From: Lactobacillus sp.
GTDB lineage: Bacteria > Bacillota > Bacilli > Lactobacillales > Lactobacillaceae
NCBI GenBank assembly: GCA_022484695.1
Contig: JAKVKU010000014.1
Location: 22,850-86,849 of the forward strand
Length of the DNA stretch: 64,000 bases
Direction of reading: 5' to 3'
The translations under genes were made by a program, and so were the position numbers. A model generated the notes under the pieces. It searched no databases and had not been told where the DNA came from. It saw only the letters and a program-made list of their open reading frames with translations. Positions 26,691 to 35,681 of this stretch are shown one piece after another; position 1 is the first letter of the stretch; each line of letters opens with the position of its first letter.

Positions 26691-27965
26691 TTGGAAAAAG
26701 TACAACAAGGACAAATCGTAGATGAATTAGAATGGCGCGGCGCTGTCAACCAAATGACCGATGAAGCCGGCTTAAAAGAATTAGTTAAAGACAAGGCCAT
26801 TTCTTTATATTGTGGCGTGGATCCCACCGGAGATTCTTTACACATTGGCCATTTAATTCCCTTCATGATGCTCAAACGGTTCCAAGAAGCCGGCCATCAT
26901 CCCGTTATTTTGATTGGTAGTGGCACCGGATCAATCGGTGATCCTTCTGGTAAGAAGAGCGAACGGGTCTTACAAACCATGGACCAAGTGAAACATAATG
27001 AAGTGGCCATCACCAAACAAATGAAACATTTATTTGGCACCGACAACTTCAAACTCGTTAACAACTATGATTGGTTATCCAAATTAAGTTTATTAGATTT
27101 CTTAAGAGACTACGGTAAATTATTCAACGTCAACACTATGTTAAATAAAGAAATTGTTGCCAGCCGTTTGGAAGTCGGAATTTCTTACACCGAATTCACC
27201 TACCAAATTTTGCAATCCGTCGACTTTTTGACTTTATATAAAGAACATGATGTGCAATTACAAATTGGCGGGGCCGATCAATGGGGCAATATCACTGCCG
27301 GCATCGATTTGATCCACCGCCAAGAAGGCCAAGAAGCGAAAGTTTACGGCTTAACCATTCCCTTGATGCTAAAAGCCGATGGCACTAAATTTGGTAAGAC
27401 AGCCGGGGGCGCGGTTTGGTTGGATCCTGAAAAGACCACCCCTTATGAATTCTACCAATTCTGGTTAAACCAAGACGACCGGGACGTGGTGAAATACTTG
27501 AAGTACTTCACTTTCTTAAGTGCCGCTGAAATTGACGAATTAGCTGAAACGGTGAAAACTGCCCCTGAAAAACGCCAAGCCCAACGCCGTTTAGCTGAAG
27601 AAGTCACCCGCTTTGTCCATGGCCAAAAAGCCGTTGACCAAGCTGAACACATCTCTAAAGCCCTATTCTCCGGGGAATTAACCACCTTAACCGCCGAAGA
27701 AATTGAACAGGGCTTCAAAGATATGCCAAGTGTGACCATTCAAAACGAAGTTCGGCCATTGGTGGAATTATTAGTGGATGATACTAAGATTGAACCTTCT
27801 CGCCGTCAAGCCAGAGAAGACATTAAAAACGGCGCCATTTACATCAACGGCGCTCGCCAACAGGACTTAGACTTCAAAGTAGACCCCAAGGCCAGCTTTG
27901 ATGGTCAATTCGTCATCATTCGTAAGGGTAAGAAAAAATATACCTTATTACGTGTGGCCCAATAA
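26691..27965 (+). CDS. tyrS: Tyrosyl-tRNA synthetase
   Basis: 424 residues, class I synthetase. I chose the TTG at 26691 (MEKVQQGQIVDELEWRG), 9 bp after AAAGGA; upstream codons lie in the T-box terminator. The HIGH motif is in DSLHIGHLIPF (about 48-58), the KMSKS equivalent is KFGKT (about 233), and a C-terminal S4 RNA-binding domain contains SRRQAREDIKNGAIYING. It charges tRNA-Tyr and is controlled by the T-box leader. Confidence 0.97.
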   Translation: MEKVQQGQIVDELEWRGAVNQMTDEAGLKELVKDKAISLYCGVDPTGDSLHIGHLIPFMMLKRFQEAGHHPVILIGSGTGSIGDPSGKKSERVLQTMDQVKHNEVAITKQMKHLFGTDNFKLVNNYDWLSKLSLLDFLRDYGKLFNVNTMLNKEIVASRLEVGISYTEFTYQILQSVDFLTLYKEHDVQLQIGGADQWGNITAGIDLIHRQEGQEAKVYGLTIPLMLKADGTKFGKTAGGAVWLDPEKTTPYEFYQFWLNQDDRDVVKYLKYFTFLSAAEIDELAETVKTAPEKRQAQRRLAEEVTRFVHGQKAVDQAEHISKALFSGELTTLTAEEIEQGFKDMPSVTIQNEVRPLVELLVDDTKIEPSRRQAREDIKNGAIYINGARQQDLDFKVDPKASFDGQFVIIRKGKKKYTLLRVAQ

Positions 27966-27985
27966 GTCTAAACTGACAATTTAAA

Positions 27986-28028
27986 TAAGCACCGAATCCC
28001 AGGTAATTCCCCGGATTCGGTGCTTTTT
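27986..28028 (+). terminator. tyrS terminator
   Basis: AAGCACCGAATCC pairs with GGATTCGGTGCTT, then TTT. It separates tyrS from the converging fol operon. Confidence 0.88.
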
Positions 28029-28036
28029 ACATACAT

Positions 28037-29170
28037 TTATTTAATCTCATCGTCGCTTTTATCAATCAAAAACGAATTATTAATAGCATCAATTAACTTG
28101 ATCATATCCGCGGTGGCCTTGCTGTCGTGGACCCGAATCAAGCGGCCCCCCTGTTGAATCATCAAGGTTTCACTGATGATAGTTGGCAATAGGCGGTCAT
28201 CTTTGGCTAAGCCCAAGAGCTTGCCGTAAAAGCCCTTATTGGACACCGCCACCATGGTGGGACGTTTGTAGAGATTCAACTTATCCAAGGTGCGCATAAA
28301 GGCGAAATCTTGGATATTATCCGCCTTAGCGGAATAGCCAATGCCCTGGTCTAGCGCAATATGATCATAAGGCACAGCCTTGGCTAACAGGCTCAAGTTT
28401 TCTTCAAAGAAGCCTTGGACATTGGAGGTCAAATCATCTTTATAAGGTTTGCCGCGATTTTCATGCATGGTCAACACGGCTGGTTGATAGGTCTTTAACA
28501 GCGCTAATTTTGCCGGGTCATCCCGAAAGCCGTTCACGTCGTTAATGATCTGCACGCCGGCATCTAGGACTGCCTGCATCACCGGGGTTTTATAGGTATC
28601 CACGGCGATCAACACATCGGGAAAATGGCTTTGGATGGCCTTGATTTCTGGTAACACCCGTTGTAATTCCACTTCTGGAGTAATTTCTGTGAAGCCAGGA
28701 CGGGTGGTCTGGCCGCCGACTTCTAACACCTTGGCCCCATTGGCCACGTCAACTTCAGCGCGGCGAATAACGTCATCGACGTTTTGTAACACGCCGCCAT
28801 CGTAAAAGGAATCCGGTGAGGTATTGAGAATTGAATAGACAATAGGTGTGGTGGTCAAGTTCAATTCAAAATCCCGCCCCCGCCACCAGAGTTGGTGAGC
28901 CGTCCAGATCTGGGTCAACTGAGCCGCACAGGTAGTTTCCGGCAGACGGCGGTTAATTTCTGCAACAAAGGCTTTGAACTGATAAATATTGAAATGCACT
29001 TTAAAATCAGCCCGTACTTGCGTCATGGTCACATCTAAATCCGCCCACAGTGGCATGAGCCAGGCCAGTTCATCACTGTCAGTTTCTGTAAATTTCAAAT
29101 CCACCTGAAAGGGGTCAAAGATTTTTTGCCCGGCTAAGGTGTCGCTGGTTAATGCTTCAGTCAATTCCAT
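28037..29170 (-). CDS. folP: Dihydropteroate synthase FolP with N-terminal extension
   Basis: 377 residues, about 100 more than typical FolP. The DHPS core starts near residue 108 with YSILNTSPDSFYDGG, continues with GGQTTRPG and DTYKTPV, and includes NDVNGF, SNKGFYG and a terminal RVHDSKA. It joins 6-hydroxymethyl-7,8-dihydropterin pyrophosphate to p-aminobenzoate and is the sulfonamide target. The first ~105 residues show no motif I recognise; extended DHPS proteins are known in lactobacilli. It is the last gene of the fol operon and overlaps xtp1 by 10 bp. Confidence 0.94.
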   Translation of the reverse strand: MELTEALTSDTLAGQKIFDPFQVDLKFTETDSDELAWLMPLWADLDVTMTQVRADFKVHFNIYQFKAFVAEINRRLPETTCAAQLTQIWTAHQLWWRGRDFELNLTTTPIVYSILNTSPDSFYDGGVLQNVDDVIRRAEVDVANGAKVLEVGGQTTRPGFTEITPEVELQRVLPEIKAIQSHFPDVLIAVDTYKTPVMQAVLDAGVQIINDVNGFRDDPAKLALLKTYQPAVLTMHENRGKPYKDDLTSNVQGFFEENLSLLAKAVPYDHIALDQGIGYSAKADNIQDFAFMRTLDKLNLYKRPTMVAVSNKGFYGKLLGLAKDDRLLPTIISETLMIQQGGRLIRVHDSKATADMIKLIDAINNSFLIDKSDDEIK

Positions 29171-29754
29171 TGTTGGTCACTCCAATTCCGCATAAGATTT
29201 TCAATTGCTTGTTCCCGTTGGGCATAGCGCTGCCGTTGGGGGGTGGTCATTTCGGCCAAAGTTTGGCTGGCCCCTTTTGGGATCACGATTTGGTCCAGGT
29301 CAAACCCATGGGTCCCTTGGGCTTTAAGGGCCACCTGACCAGCCAAGTGCCCTTCCCCCACCAGATAGCGGGGGCCTTGGCACAGGACTAAATAAGACGT
29401 CAATATAATGCCCCGATTTGACTGGTCCTTTAACAGCTGCAAAATATAAGCACTGTGACTCAAAGACCCATGTTGGTCAAACTCCCGGTGGGTCTTGGTT
29501 TGAAAATGTCCCGGCAGAGCTGCTAATTCAATACCGGAATCATCCCCCAACACCGGTAAATCGGTTTTTAAAACCCCTTGAATAAAGCGGGCTTTCTGCA
29601 AAGCATTGGCCCGATAGTCGGCTAATTCTGGTGGAAATTGGATCTTTTCATGCAAGTCTTGATAATTCACGGCTGCCACTGCAAATGATTTAAAATATGT
29701 GGTCAATTCCTGGCTCTTACCCAGGTTATTGGAGGCAATGATCAGCTTATTCAC
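29161..29754 (-). CDS. xtp1: HAM1/RdgB-like NTP pyrophosphatase within the fol operon
   Basis: 197 residues. The HAM1 signature is present: IIASNNLGKSQEL at the start, then ANALQKAR, and LGDDSGIELAALPG (about 70-83). These enzymes hydrolyse inosine, xanthosine and similar triphosphates. Placed in a folate operon as in L. plantarum, it is a candidate for removing pyrophosphate from 7,8-dihydroneopterin triphosphate, a step for which no NudB/FolQ gene is visible here. It starts with GTG and overlaps folC by 8 bp. Confidence 0.88.
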   Translation of the reverse strand: MNKLIIASNNLGKSQELTTYFKSFAVAAVNYQDLHEKIQFPPELADYRANALQKARFIQGVLKTDLPVLGDDSGIELAALPGHFQTKTHREFDQHGSLSHSAYILQLLKDQSNRGIILTSYLVLCQGPRYLVGEGHLAGQVALKAQGTHGFDLDQIVIPKGASQTLAEMTTPQRQRYAQREQAIENLMRNWSDQQWN

Positions 29755-31069
29755 CGGGATTCACCACGGTTTTCACCAAATAAAAGGAACCGGCCACAAA
29801 AATCAAGGGGTTCACCAGGTGCTGGGCTAAGACCTTGGCATACGCCACGGCATTGGCGGGATCGGCCACCGCGGTGATGGTATTAGCTTCAGGTAAGGCC
29901 TTTTGCATCAAGTCCTGCAAGGTATCCGCATCCAGGGCTCGCTTAGGATTGTCCGGCGTGGTGGCAATGTAGTCTGCCTTTAAATCCTGCAACAAATCTA
30001 AATTATCCACCACATCCTTGTCCTTTAAAAAACCCAAGACTAGGATTAACTGATAATCTTTTTCGTAGGGTTTCAAAGTCCGGGCTATGCTGGCAAAGGC
30101 GTCAGGATTGTGGCCCCCATCCCCATATAAAAGAGGATCTTGGCTGATCAATTGCATCCGACCGGCAAAACGCAGGTCTTTTAAAGTTTGTTGCAAAATT
30201 TCCGCGGTGATGGGGCCTTGGATGGGCTGGTGGTTGTAGCTTTCCACAAAGGCCAGCACGGTGCGCAGGTTCTCCACTTGAAAGGACCCGGCCAAACTCA
30301 GATGCAGCTTTAAGTCCGTGCCGTTAAACTTGGCTAAGACGTCACTGCCATCCAGATTGCCCTGGGTCAATAACACATTTTGCAGCTTGGCACTGTGATA
30401 ATGGGCCGCCCGCTCCCGGGCGATGGTTTCAATAATGGCATTGACGACAGGAAATTGATCTGGATAATTGATGACCTGGGCATGGGCCCGGATAATCTTG
30501 GCCTTGGTGGTAGCAATGGCTTCAATAGTGTCCCCTAATAAGGCCATGTGGTCGTAATCAATATGCACGAACACATCGTAAGCAGCGGTGGCAATGGCGT
30601 TGGTGGCGTCTAATTCGCCACCAAGACCGCATTCCAAAATGGCCATATCCACTTTGGCTTGGGCAAAATACAGCACCGTGATCAAAAACCAGGCTTCAAA
30701 TTCGGAAATTTCGGCCCAGTTCATCCCTAGACGCCCCATACCAGCGGCTAACTGGTCAAAGGCCTGGTTGAAAGAACGATAATCAATGAATTGACGATTA
30801 ACTTGAATCATTTCCCGGGGGTCATTTAACGCGGGGCTTGAAAACACGCCTACCTTCAAGCCGGTGGCCTGGAGCAATTGGCCCATCATTAAACTCGTGG
30901 AGCCCTTGCCGTTGGTGCCACACACATGAATAATCGGGTATTTCAAATCCGGTTGATCTAAAGCCAACAAAATCCGCTTTAACAAGGGAATCCGATTGGC
31001 CTGGCCGTAAAGCATCGTGGTTTGAATTTGTTGCAAATTAGCTTGGTACTGGTCAAATTCCGTGGTCAT
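29747..31069 (-). CDS. folC: Folylpolyglutamate synthase / dihydrofolate synthase
   Basis: 440 residues, Mur-ligase-like. P-loop HVCGTNGKGSTSLM (about 49-62), the omega-loop region FSSPALNDPREMIQVN, ECGLGGELDATN (about 147-158) and YGDGGHNPDAF (about 312-322) match FolC. It adds glutamate to dihydropteroate and then further glutamates to folates. In the operon it lies four bases after folE. A second housekeeping folC often exists elsewhere in such genomes. Confidence 0.95.
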   Translation of the reverse strand: MTTEFDQYQANLQQIQTTMLYGQANRIPLLKRILLALDQPDLKYPIIHVCGTNGKGSTSLMMGQLLQATGLKVGVFSSPALNDPREMIQVNRQFIDYRSFNQAFDQLAAGMGRLGMNWAEISEFEAWFLITVLYFAQAKVDMAILECGLGGELDATNAIATAAYDVFVHIDYDHMALLGDTIEAIATTKAKIIRAHAQVINYPDQFPVVNAIIETIARERAAHYHSAKLQNVLLTQGNLDGSDVLAKFNGTDLKLHLSLAGSFQVENLRTVLAFVESYNHQPIQGPITAEILQQTLKDLRFAGRMQLISQDPLLYGDGGHNPDAFASIARTLKPYEKDYQLILVLGFLKDKDVVDNLDLLQDLKADYIATTPDNPKRALDADTLQDLMQKALPEANTITAVADPANAVAYAKVLAQHLVNPLIFVAGSFYLVKTVVNPGE

Positions 31070-31073
31070 AAGC

Positions 31074-31643
31074 TTACACCGCCTGTAGTTGTAACATTAA
31101 GTCCTGTCTGGTTTGGGGTGTTTTAAAGGCCCCGGAATAATAAGTGGTTCTAGTTTGGCTATTGGTTTTTTTGACCCCCCGCATTTCCATGCACATGTGC
31201 CGAGCCTTGACGATGACGGCTACGCCCGCTGGCTTTAAAATATGATCCAGTGTCTTGGCGATTTCGGCGGTGATGTTCTCTTGCAAGGTGGGCTTATGGC
31301 TGACGAAATCCACCAGTCGGGGAATCTTGCTCAAGCCGATAATTTTACCATCTTTCGGAATATAGGCCACGCTCACCGAGCCAAAGAACGGCAACAAGTG
31401 ATGTTCGCACATACTATAGAAGGGGATGTCTTTGACCAAGACGATTTCATCTTGATCATGATCCGAATCGAATATTTTGTAATCTTTGAATTCCCGGTCT
31501 TCTAAGGAACTGAAAACTTCCGCATACATCCGGGCCACCCGATCTGGGGTTTCCACCAGGCCGGGACGGTCGGGATCTTCTCCCACAGCCGTCAAAATCT
31601 GACGGACCGCCTGGGTAATCATATCTTTATTGTTTTGCTCCAA
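31074..31643 (-). CDS. folE: GTP cyclohydrolase I
   Basis: 189 residues, type I. The zinc and catalytic motifs are FYSMCEHHLLPFFG (about 75-88), with the second Cys in ARHMCMEMRGV (about 148-158); RLVDFVSHKPTLQE is also typical. It converts GTP to 7,8-dihydroneopterin triphosphate, the first step of folate synthesis. The TTG start at 31643 has a weak site; an internal ATG six codons in is an alternative. Confidence 0.96.
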   Translation of the reverse strand: MEQNNKDMITQAVRQILTAVGEDPDRPGLVETPDRVARMYAEVFSSLEDREFKDYKIFDSDHDQDEIVLVKDIPFYSMCEHHLLPFFGSVSVAYIPKDGKIIGLSKIPRLVDFVSHKPTLQENITAEIAKTLDHILKPAGVAVIVKARHMCMEMRGVKKTNSQTRTTYYSGAFKTPQTRQDLMLQLQAV

Positions 31644-31650
31644 AATTCAG

Positions 31651-32136
31651 TCACGCTCCATTAAATTCTTCTAATCTTTGGGACTCCCCCAAGGCTGCTA
31701 ATGCTTGGGTCACTTGGTCATAATAAGGGTCATCTTTAGCCAACACATCTAACAGGGGTACCAGCACGAAGCGGCGGTTGAAGGCCTCTGGGTGGGGAAT
31801 CGTTAAACTCTGGGTGGCAATGCGTTGCTCATCGAAAAAAATAATATCCAGATCAATGGTCCGGGGGCCCCAGTGGACCTTGCGCACCCGGTGACCGGCT
31901 TTTTCAATGCTATGGATCACGGCCAAAAGCGCCTGAGGGGTCAAGCTGGTCTCTAACTTCAAAGCCCCATTTAAGAAATCATCTTGCACCACGCCCCCCA
32001 CCGGTGCGGTTTGATAATATTTCGAGACCTTTAAAATATTGATCTGATTATTTTGTTGTAATTCCGCGATGGCCTGTTGTAAATTGGCCAATTTATTGCC
32101 CATATTGGCACCGATGCTCAAATAGGCGGTATGCAT
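31651..32136 (-). CDS. folK: 2-amino-4-hydroxy-6-hydroxymethyldihydropteridine pyrophosphokinase
   Basis: 161 residues. Typical HPPK features are the N-terminal AYLSIGANMGNKLANL, the ATP/pterin loop around KYYQTAPVGGVVQDDFLNGAL, and the hallmark WGPRTIDLDIIFF followed by IPHP. It pyrophosphorylates 6-hydroxymethyl-dihydropterin to make the FolP substrate. Its ATG overlaps the folB stop by one base (TAATG). Confidence 0.96.
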   Translation of the reverse strand: MHTAYLSIGANMGNKLANLQQAIAELQQNNQINILKVSKYYQTAPVGGVVQDDFLNGALKLETSLTPQALLAVIHSIEKAGHRVRKVHWGPRTIDLDIIFFDEQRIATQSLTIPHPEAFNRRFVLVPLLDVLAKDDPYYDQVTQALAALGESQRLEEFNGA

Positions 32137-32492
32137 TAGTCCCTCACCTCGATTGCCACATTATCCAGCACCCCGTCAATGGGGGTATTGAACTTGCGAA
32201 TGGTTACTTCAACATGGGCAATTTTAGCACCAAATTTCGTTTTAAGGGTGGTAATGATATCATAAGCCAGCGTTTCCAATAAATCGACCCGGCTTTTAGC
32301 CACCACCGCGGCGGTAGCCCGATAAACATCCCCATAACTCAGCGTTTTGGTCAAATCTTCATGAATGGTTTGGTAGTCAATATTGGTCTCAATACTGATA
32401 TCGATCCCCAAATCCTGCCCAATCTTTTTTTCCTCAGGATAAACCCCAATATGGCTGTGAAAGCGTAAATTATTCAATAAAACTTTGAGCAA
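32136..32492 (-). CDS. folB: Dihydroneopterin aldolase
   Basis: 118 residues with FHSHIGVYPEEKKIGQDLGIDISIE near the start and the central LLETLAYDI, matching FolB octamer-forming aldolases. I chose the TTG at 32492 (MLKVLLNNLRFH), which lies 7 bp after AGAGGTG; the GTG at 32501 overlaps that site. It converts dihydroneopterin to 6-hydroxymethyl-dihydropterin plus glycolaldehyde. It is the first gene of the six-gene fol operon. Confidence 0.94.
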   Translation of the reverse strand: MLKVLLNNLRFHSHIGVYPEEKKIGQDLGIDISIETNIDYQTIHEDLTKTLSYGDVYRATAAVVAKSRVDLLETLAYDIITTLKTKFGAKIAHVEVTIRKFNTPIDGVLDNVAIEVRD

Positions 32493-32918
32493 GTCGGCCA
32501 CCTCTGCTTTGACATGATTTTTTCATAATTGCTATGGTTCAAACTGCTACTATAGTACCATATATTTGGCATATTCCCTACCAGAACACGTACCGGGCTT
32601 GAAGTCGCCCCTGACTGTTATACAAAAACTAGTACAGTTCTAATTTCTTGTTTTATTAAAAAAGTTTCATGTAAACGCATTAATTTTTAATGGTCTGTTT
32701 TGAGCATGTTTTTGAAATATTTTTATGGCTTCCGGACTTTTTGCATATAATGATTGCTATTTAATCACTAATTGTTCGTGTTTAAGATTAATATAGGGGC
32801 CAATGTCCTGTATTAAAGGCCTTATTTCAGAGAAAGCATAGTTTACAAGTGAGCAAAAAAGGTCTATTTTAGATTGTGAAATAGATATTAAAATTTCTGA
32901 AAAGGGTTGGAATAATAT
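32493..32918. other. Divergent intergenic region, folB / aldehyde dehydrogenase
   Basis: This 426-bp AT-rich gap holds both divergent promoter regions; I could not fix clear -35/-10 pairs. A cre-like site ATGTAAACGCATTAA at 32669-32683 misses only the penultimate C of the consensus. No gene was seen. Confidence 0.5.
32669..32683 (+). promoter_or_regulatory. Candidate cre site ahead of the aldehyde dehydrogenase
   Basis: ATGTAAACGCATTAA matches WTGNAANCGNWNNCW at all fixed positions but one. It lies about 240 bp ahead of the gene, rather far for simple repression, so this is tentative. Confidence 0.3.
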
Positions 32919-34334
32919 ATGCAAAATATTAAAGAAAAAGAAACACTCGTAAATTTGCCCGTTGAAAATATGATTAATATCATGGTGGATCGTTCACAAG
33001 AAGCCTTTAGAACCTTAAAAACATTCGATCAAGCAAAAATAGATAAAATCTGTGCCGCTGTTGCTGATACAGCTCGCCGGCACGCTAAATCTTTAGCAAC
33101 CTTAGCCTATAAAGAAACTGGCCGGGGCAATGCCAATGATAAAGCCATTAAAAACTTATATGCCAGCCAATACATCTGGAACCAAATTAAAGATGATAAG
33201 ACAGTTGGTATCATTGAAGACGACAAAGCTAACGGCATTCAAAAAGTCGCTGAACCTTTAGGTGTCGTTGCCGGGGTCACCCCCGTCACCAACCCCACTT
33301 CAACGGTGATCTTCAAAATCTTGTTGGCCTTGAAGACCAGAAACACCATCATCTTCGGCCTGCATCCCCAAGCTCAAACTTGTGGTTCTGCCACTTGTCG
33401 CTTGCTGCAAACCGCTGCTGAACAAGCTGGGGCCCCAAAGAATTCGATCCAATGGATTCCCCAACCTAGTATTGAAGCTACGGATAAATTAATGAACCAT
33501 CCCGGTGTGGCCATTGTCTTGGCTACTGGTGGTCCTGCCATGGTAGCTGCAGCTTATTCCACCGGCAAACCTGCCTTGGGCGTCGGCCCTGGTAATGCGC
33601 CAGTTTACATCGAAAAATCCGCCGACACCAAGGCTGCCGTCACCGATATCATGACCTCTAAGACCTTTGATAACGGGATGATCTGTGCCTCTGAAAATAG
33701 TGTCGTAGTTGAACGGGCTAACTATGACGCCGTTAAAAAAGAATTTAAGAAACAAGGCGCTTACTTCGTCCCTGAAAAAGACGTTGAAAAGCTCAGTGAA
33801 GCCGTCATCGATCCTAAACGCCATACCGTTCGGGGCCCTATTGCTGGCCAAGCTGCCACTAAAATCGCTGAACTGGCCGGCATCAAAGTACCCACCGACA
33901 CAAAGTTATTGATTGCTGAAATCAATGGCATTGGCACCAACTTCCCATTATCTGGGGAAAAATTATCCCCAGTTTTGACCATGTATGAAGCCAACGACCG
34001 CCGCGATGCCTTCAACCTATGTTTAGCCCTTTTAAACTACGGGGGCTTAGGCCATACCGCTGTCTTGCACTCTAAAGACAATGACTGCATTGAGGAATTT
34101 GGCAAACAAATGCCCGCTTGCCGGATTTTGATCAATACCCCAGGTTCTCTGGGTGGTATCGGCGGCTTGTTCAACAAGTTGACCCCATCTTTGACTTTGG
34201 GCACTGGCTCATATGGTAAGAATTCCATTTCCCATAACTTGACGGATATGGATCTCTTGAACATCAAGAGTATCTCCCGGGCAACGCGCCATCCTTTGGA
34301 ATTGATTGCCGAATTGCGGGACCTCTTCGCCTAG
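32919..34334 (+). CDS. Stand-alone acetaldehyde (acylating) dehydrogenase
   Basis: 471 residues, aligning with the N-terminal half of bifunctional AdhE. It carries GVVAGVTPVTNPTSTVIFK (about 125-143), the NAD-binding ATGGPAMVAAAYSTGKPALG and the catalytic Cys in FDNGMICASEN (about 248-258). It ends in the MDLLNIKSISRA segment that in AdhE leads into the alcohol dehydrogenase half, which is absent. It interconverts an acyl-CoA and an aldehyde with NADH. There is no microcompartment targeting extension and no pdu/eut neighbour, so a soluble fermentative role is likely. It is a single-gene unit. Confidence 0.9.
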   Translation: MQNIKEKETLVNLPVENMINIMVDRSQEAFRTLKTFDQAKIDKICAAVADTARRHAKSLATLAYKETGRGNANDKAIKNLYASQYIWNQIKDDKTVGIIEDDKANGIQKVAEPLGVVAGVTPVTNPTSTVIFKILLALKTRNTIIFGLHPQAQTCGSATCRLLQTAAEQAGAPKNSIQWIPQPSIEATDKLMNHPGVAIVLATGGPAMVAAAYSTGKPALGVGPGNAPVYIEKSADTKAAVTDIMTSKTFDNGMICASENSVVVERANYDAVKKEFKKQGAYFVPEKDVEKLSEAVIDPKRHTVRGPIAGQAATKIAELAGIKVPTDTKLLIAEINGIGTNFPLSGEKLSPVLTMYEANDRRDAFNLCLALLNYGGLGHTAVLHSKDNDCIEEFGKQMPACRILINTPGSLGGIGGLFNKLTPSLTLGTGSYGKNSISHNLTDMDLLNIKSISRATRHPLELIAELRDLFA

Positions 34335-34389
34335 TTTACGTATTTTTAAATCTGTGTGCCAGTATCTATACCTTATAAACACACCCGAA

Positions 34390-34422
34390 AGTAGCCTGTC
34401 CTTTAATGGATAGGTTATTTTT
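34390..34422 (+). terminator. Terminator of the aldehyde dehydrogenase gene
   Basis: GTAGCCTGTCC and GGATAGGTTAT form the stem (one G-U, one mismatch), followed by TTTT. Confidence 0.75.
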
Positions 34423-34533
34423 ATGACTTGTTAAAGTTGGGCAGGCCCGCTAATTAGAACTGATTGATGTTCTCCGCCACAATCGTTAAAATAAAGCTGT
34501 TTTAAAATTGCGTGTAAAAGGAAGCTAAATTAG

Positions 34534-35490
34534 ATGAAATTAGGCCTATTGTTCAATATCACTGCCGCTGAACGCCAACAGTTGGCAGCTTTGCCCGACT
34601 TAGAAGTCCTGGACCTGCCGACTGCTAATACCGACCCTAAAAGTTGGTTAGATGTGGACATCATTTATGGTTGGGATGCCTTTGGAGATCAGCTGCTGCA
34701 ACTCCCCAATAATCATCTCAAATGGATCCAATCCATTTCTGCGGGTATCGATTATATGCCTTTGGCAGCCATCAAACAGCAGGACATCCTGTTGACCAAT
34801 ACCAGCGGTATCCACGCGGAGCCCATTGCGGAATTTGTCCTGGGCTATCTGCTGGCCTTTGCCAGAGGAATTTTAGCCAGTACCCAAGCCCAAGGACAGC
34901 ACCGCTGGGTCAGTGACCAGTTGCGGGGCCAGGTTTTCAACCTGTCCCATAACACCATTGCCATTTTTGGCACCGGCCACATCGGCACTAGGATCGCCCA
35001 TTATTGTCATTCATTTGGTATGACCACCATTGGCTTCAACACGGCCGGCCATGCAACCCCAGAATTTGACGCCACCTTTGCGTCTGGCGCCAATCCACCG
35101 GCTTTACAAAGTGCCAAGTTCATCGTCAACACCCTGCCCCTCACAGCCAAAACTGAAGCCTTCTTTGATCAGGCCTTCTTTGACCAGCTAACTGGCCACC
35201 CCCTGTTTATCAACGTGGGCCGGGGTCCCAGCGTGGACACTGCCGCGTTGCAAGCGGCCTTGACCCAACAGCAATTAGCTGGGGCGGTATTGGATGTCTT
35301 GCCAGACGAACCCCTAGCCCCTGATTCCCCTTTGTGGGATCAACCTAATTTGTGGATAAGCCCCCACATTTCCGGGGGCTTCGCGGATTACGGGGCCGCC
35401 GCCTTTGCCATTTTGTTCAAGAATCTCCAGGCCTATCTGGCCGATGGACAACTGACGATGAACCAAGTGGATTTGGATAAGGGCTATTGA
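34534..35490 (+). CDS. D-2-hydroxyacid dehydrogenase family protein
   Basis: 318 residues. The Rossmann motif IFGTGHIGTRIA (about 148-159) and the catalytic Arg (NVGRGPSVD, about 228-236), Glu (LPDEPLAPDSPLW) and His (ISPHISGG) are all present. The substrate domain (1-100) resembles glyoxylate/phosphoglycerate-type enzymes. It reduces a 2-oxoacid or the reverse; the substrate is unknown. It is a single gene with AAAGGAAG ahead of ATG. Confidence 0.88.
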   Translation: MKLGLLFNITAAERQQLAALPDLEVLDLPTANTDPKSWLDVDIIYGWDAFGDQLLQLPNNHLKWIQSISAGIDYMPLAAIKQQDILLTNTSGIHAEPIAEFVLGYLLAFARGILASTQAQGQHRWVSDQLRGQVFNLSHNTIAIFGTGHIGTRIAHYCHSFGMTTIGFNTAGHATPEFDATFASGANPPALQSAKFIVNTLPLTAKTEAFFDQAFFDQLTGHPLFINVGRGPSVDTAALQAALTQQQLAGAVLDVLPDEPLAPDSPLWDQPNLWISPHISGGFADYGAAAFAILFKNLQAYLADGQLTMNQVDLDKGY

Positions 35491-35535
35491 CCCCCAACCT
35501 AAATTAAACTATAAGTAAATCGCCCAGTCTGATTG

Positions 35536-35566
35536 ACCGCTAGCATATGCCTAGCGGTTATTTTTT
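35536..35566 (+). terminator. Terminator of the hydroxyacid dehydrogenase gene
   Basis: ACCGCTAG and CTAGCGGT form a perfect 8-bp stem around CATATGC, followed by TATTTTTT. Confidence 0.88.
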
Positions 35567-35618
35567 GTTGGGGTCATCCTGCCGGGTTTCTCCCCATGAG
35601 CAGTTTGCTGGCTTTATG

Positions 35619-35655
35619 TATCTTTTAGATATATACTACACGTATCTAAAAGATA
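35619..35655. promoter_or_regulatory. Probable PadR operator
   Basis: TATCTTTTAGATA (35619-35631) and its exact reverse complement TATCTAAAAGATA (35643-35655) flank an 11-bp core that contains a TATACT -10-like box. It lies directly ahead of the PadR/ABC-exporter operon, the typical place for PadR autorepression. Confidence 0.65.
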
Positions 35656-35681
35656 TAGTAACTGAGATGGGAGTTTTTGGT

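Noticed and set aside
32873..32896. Rex-like half site TTGTGAAAT ahead of the aldehyde dehydrogenase
   Set aside because: The second half of the palindrome is missing.
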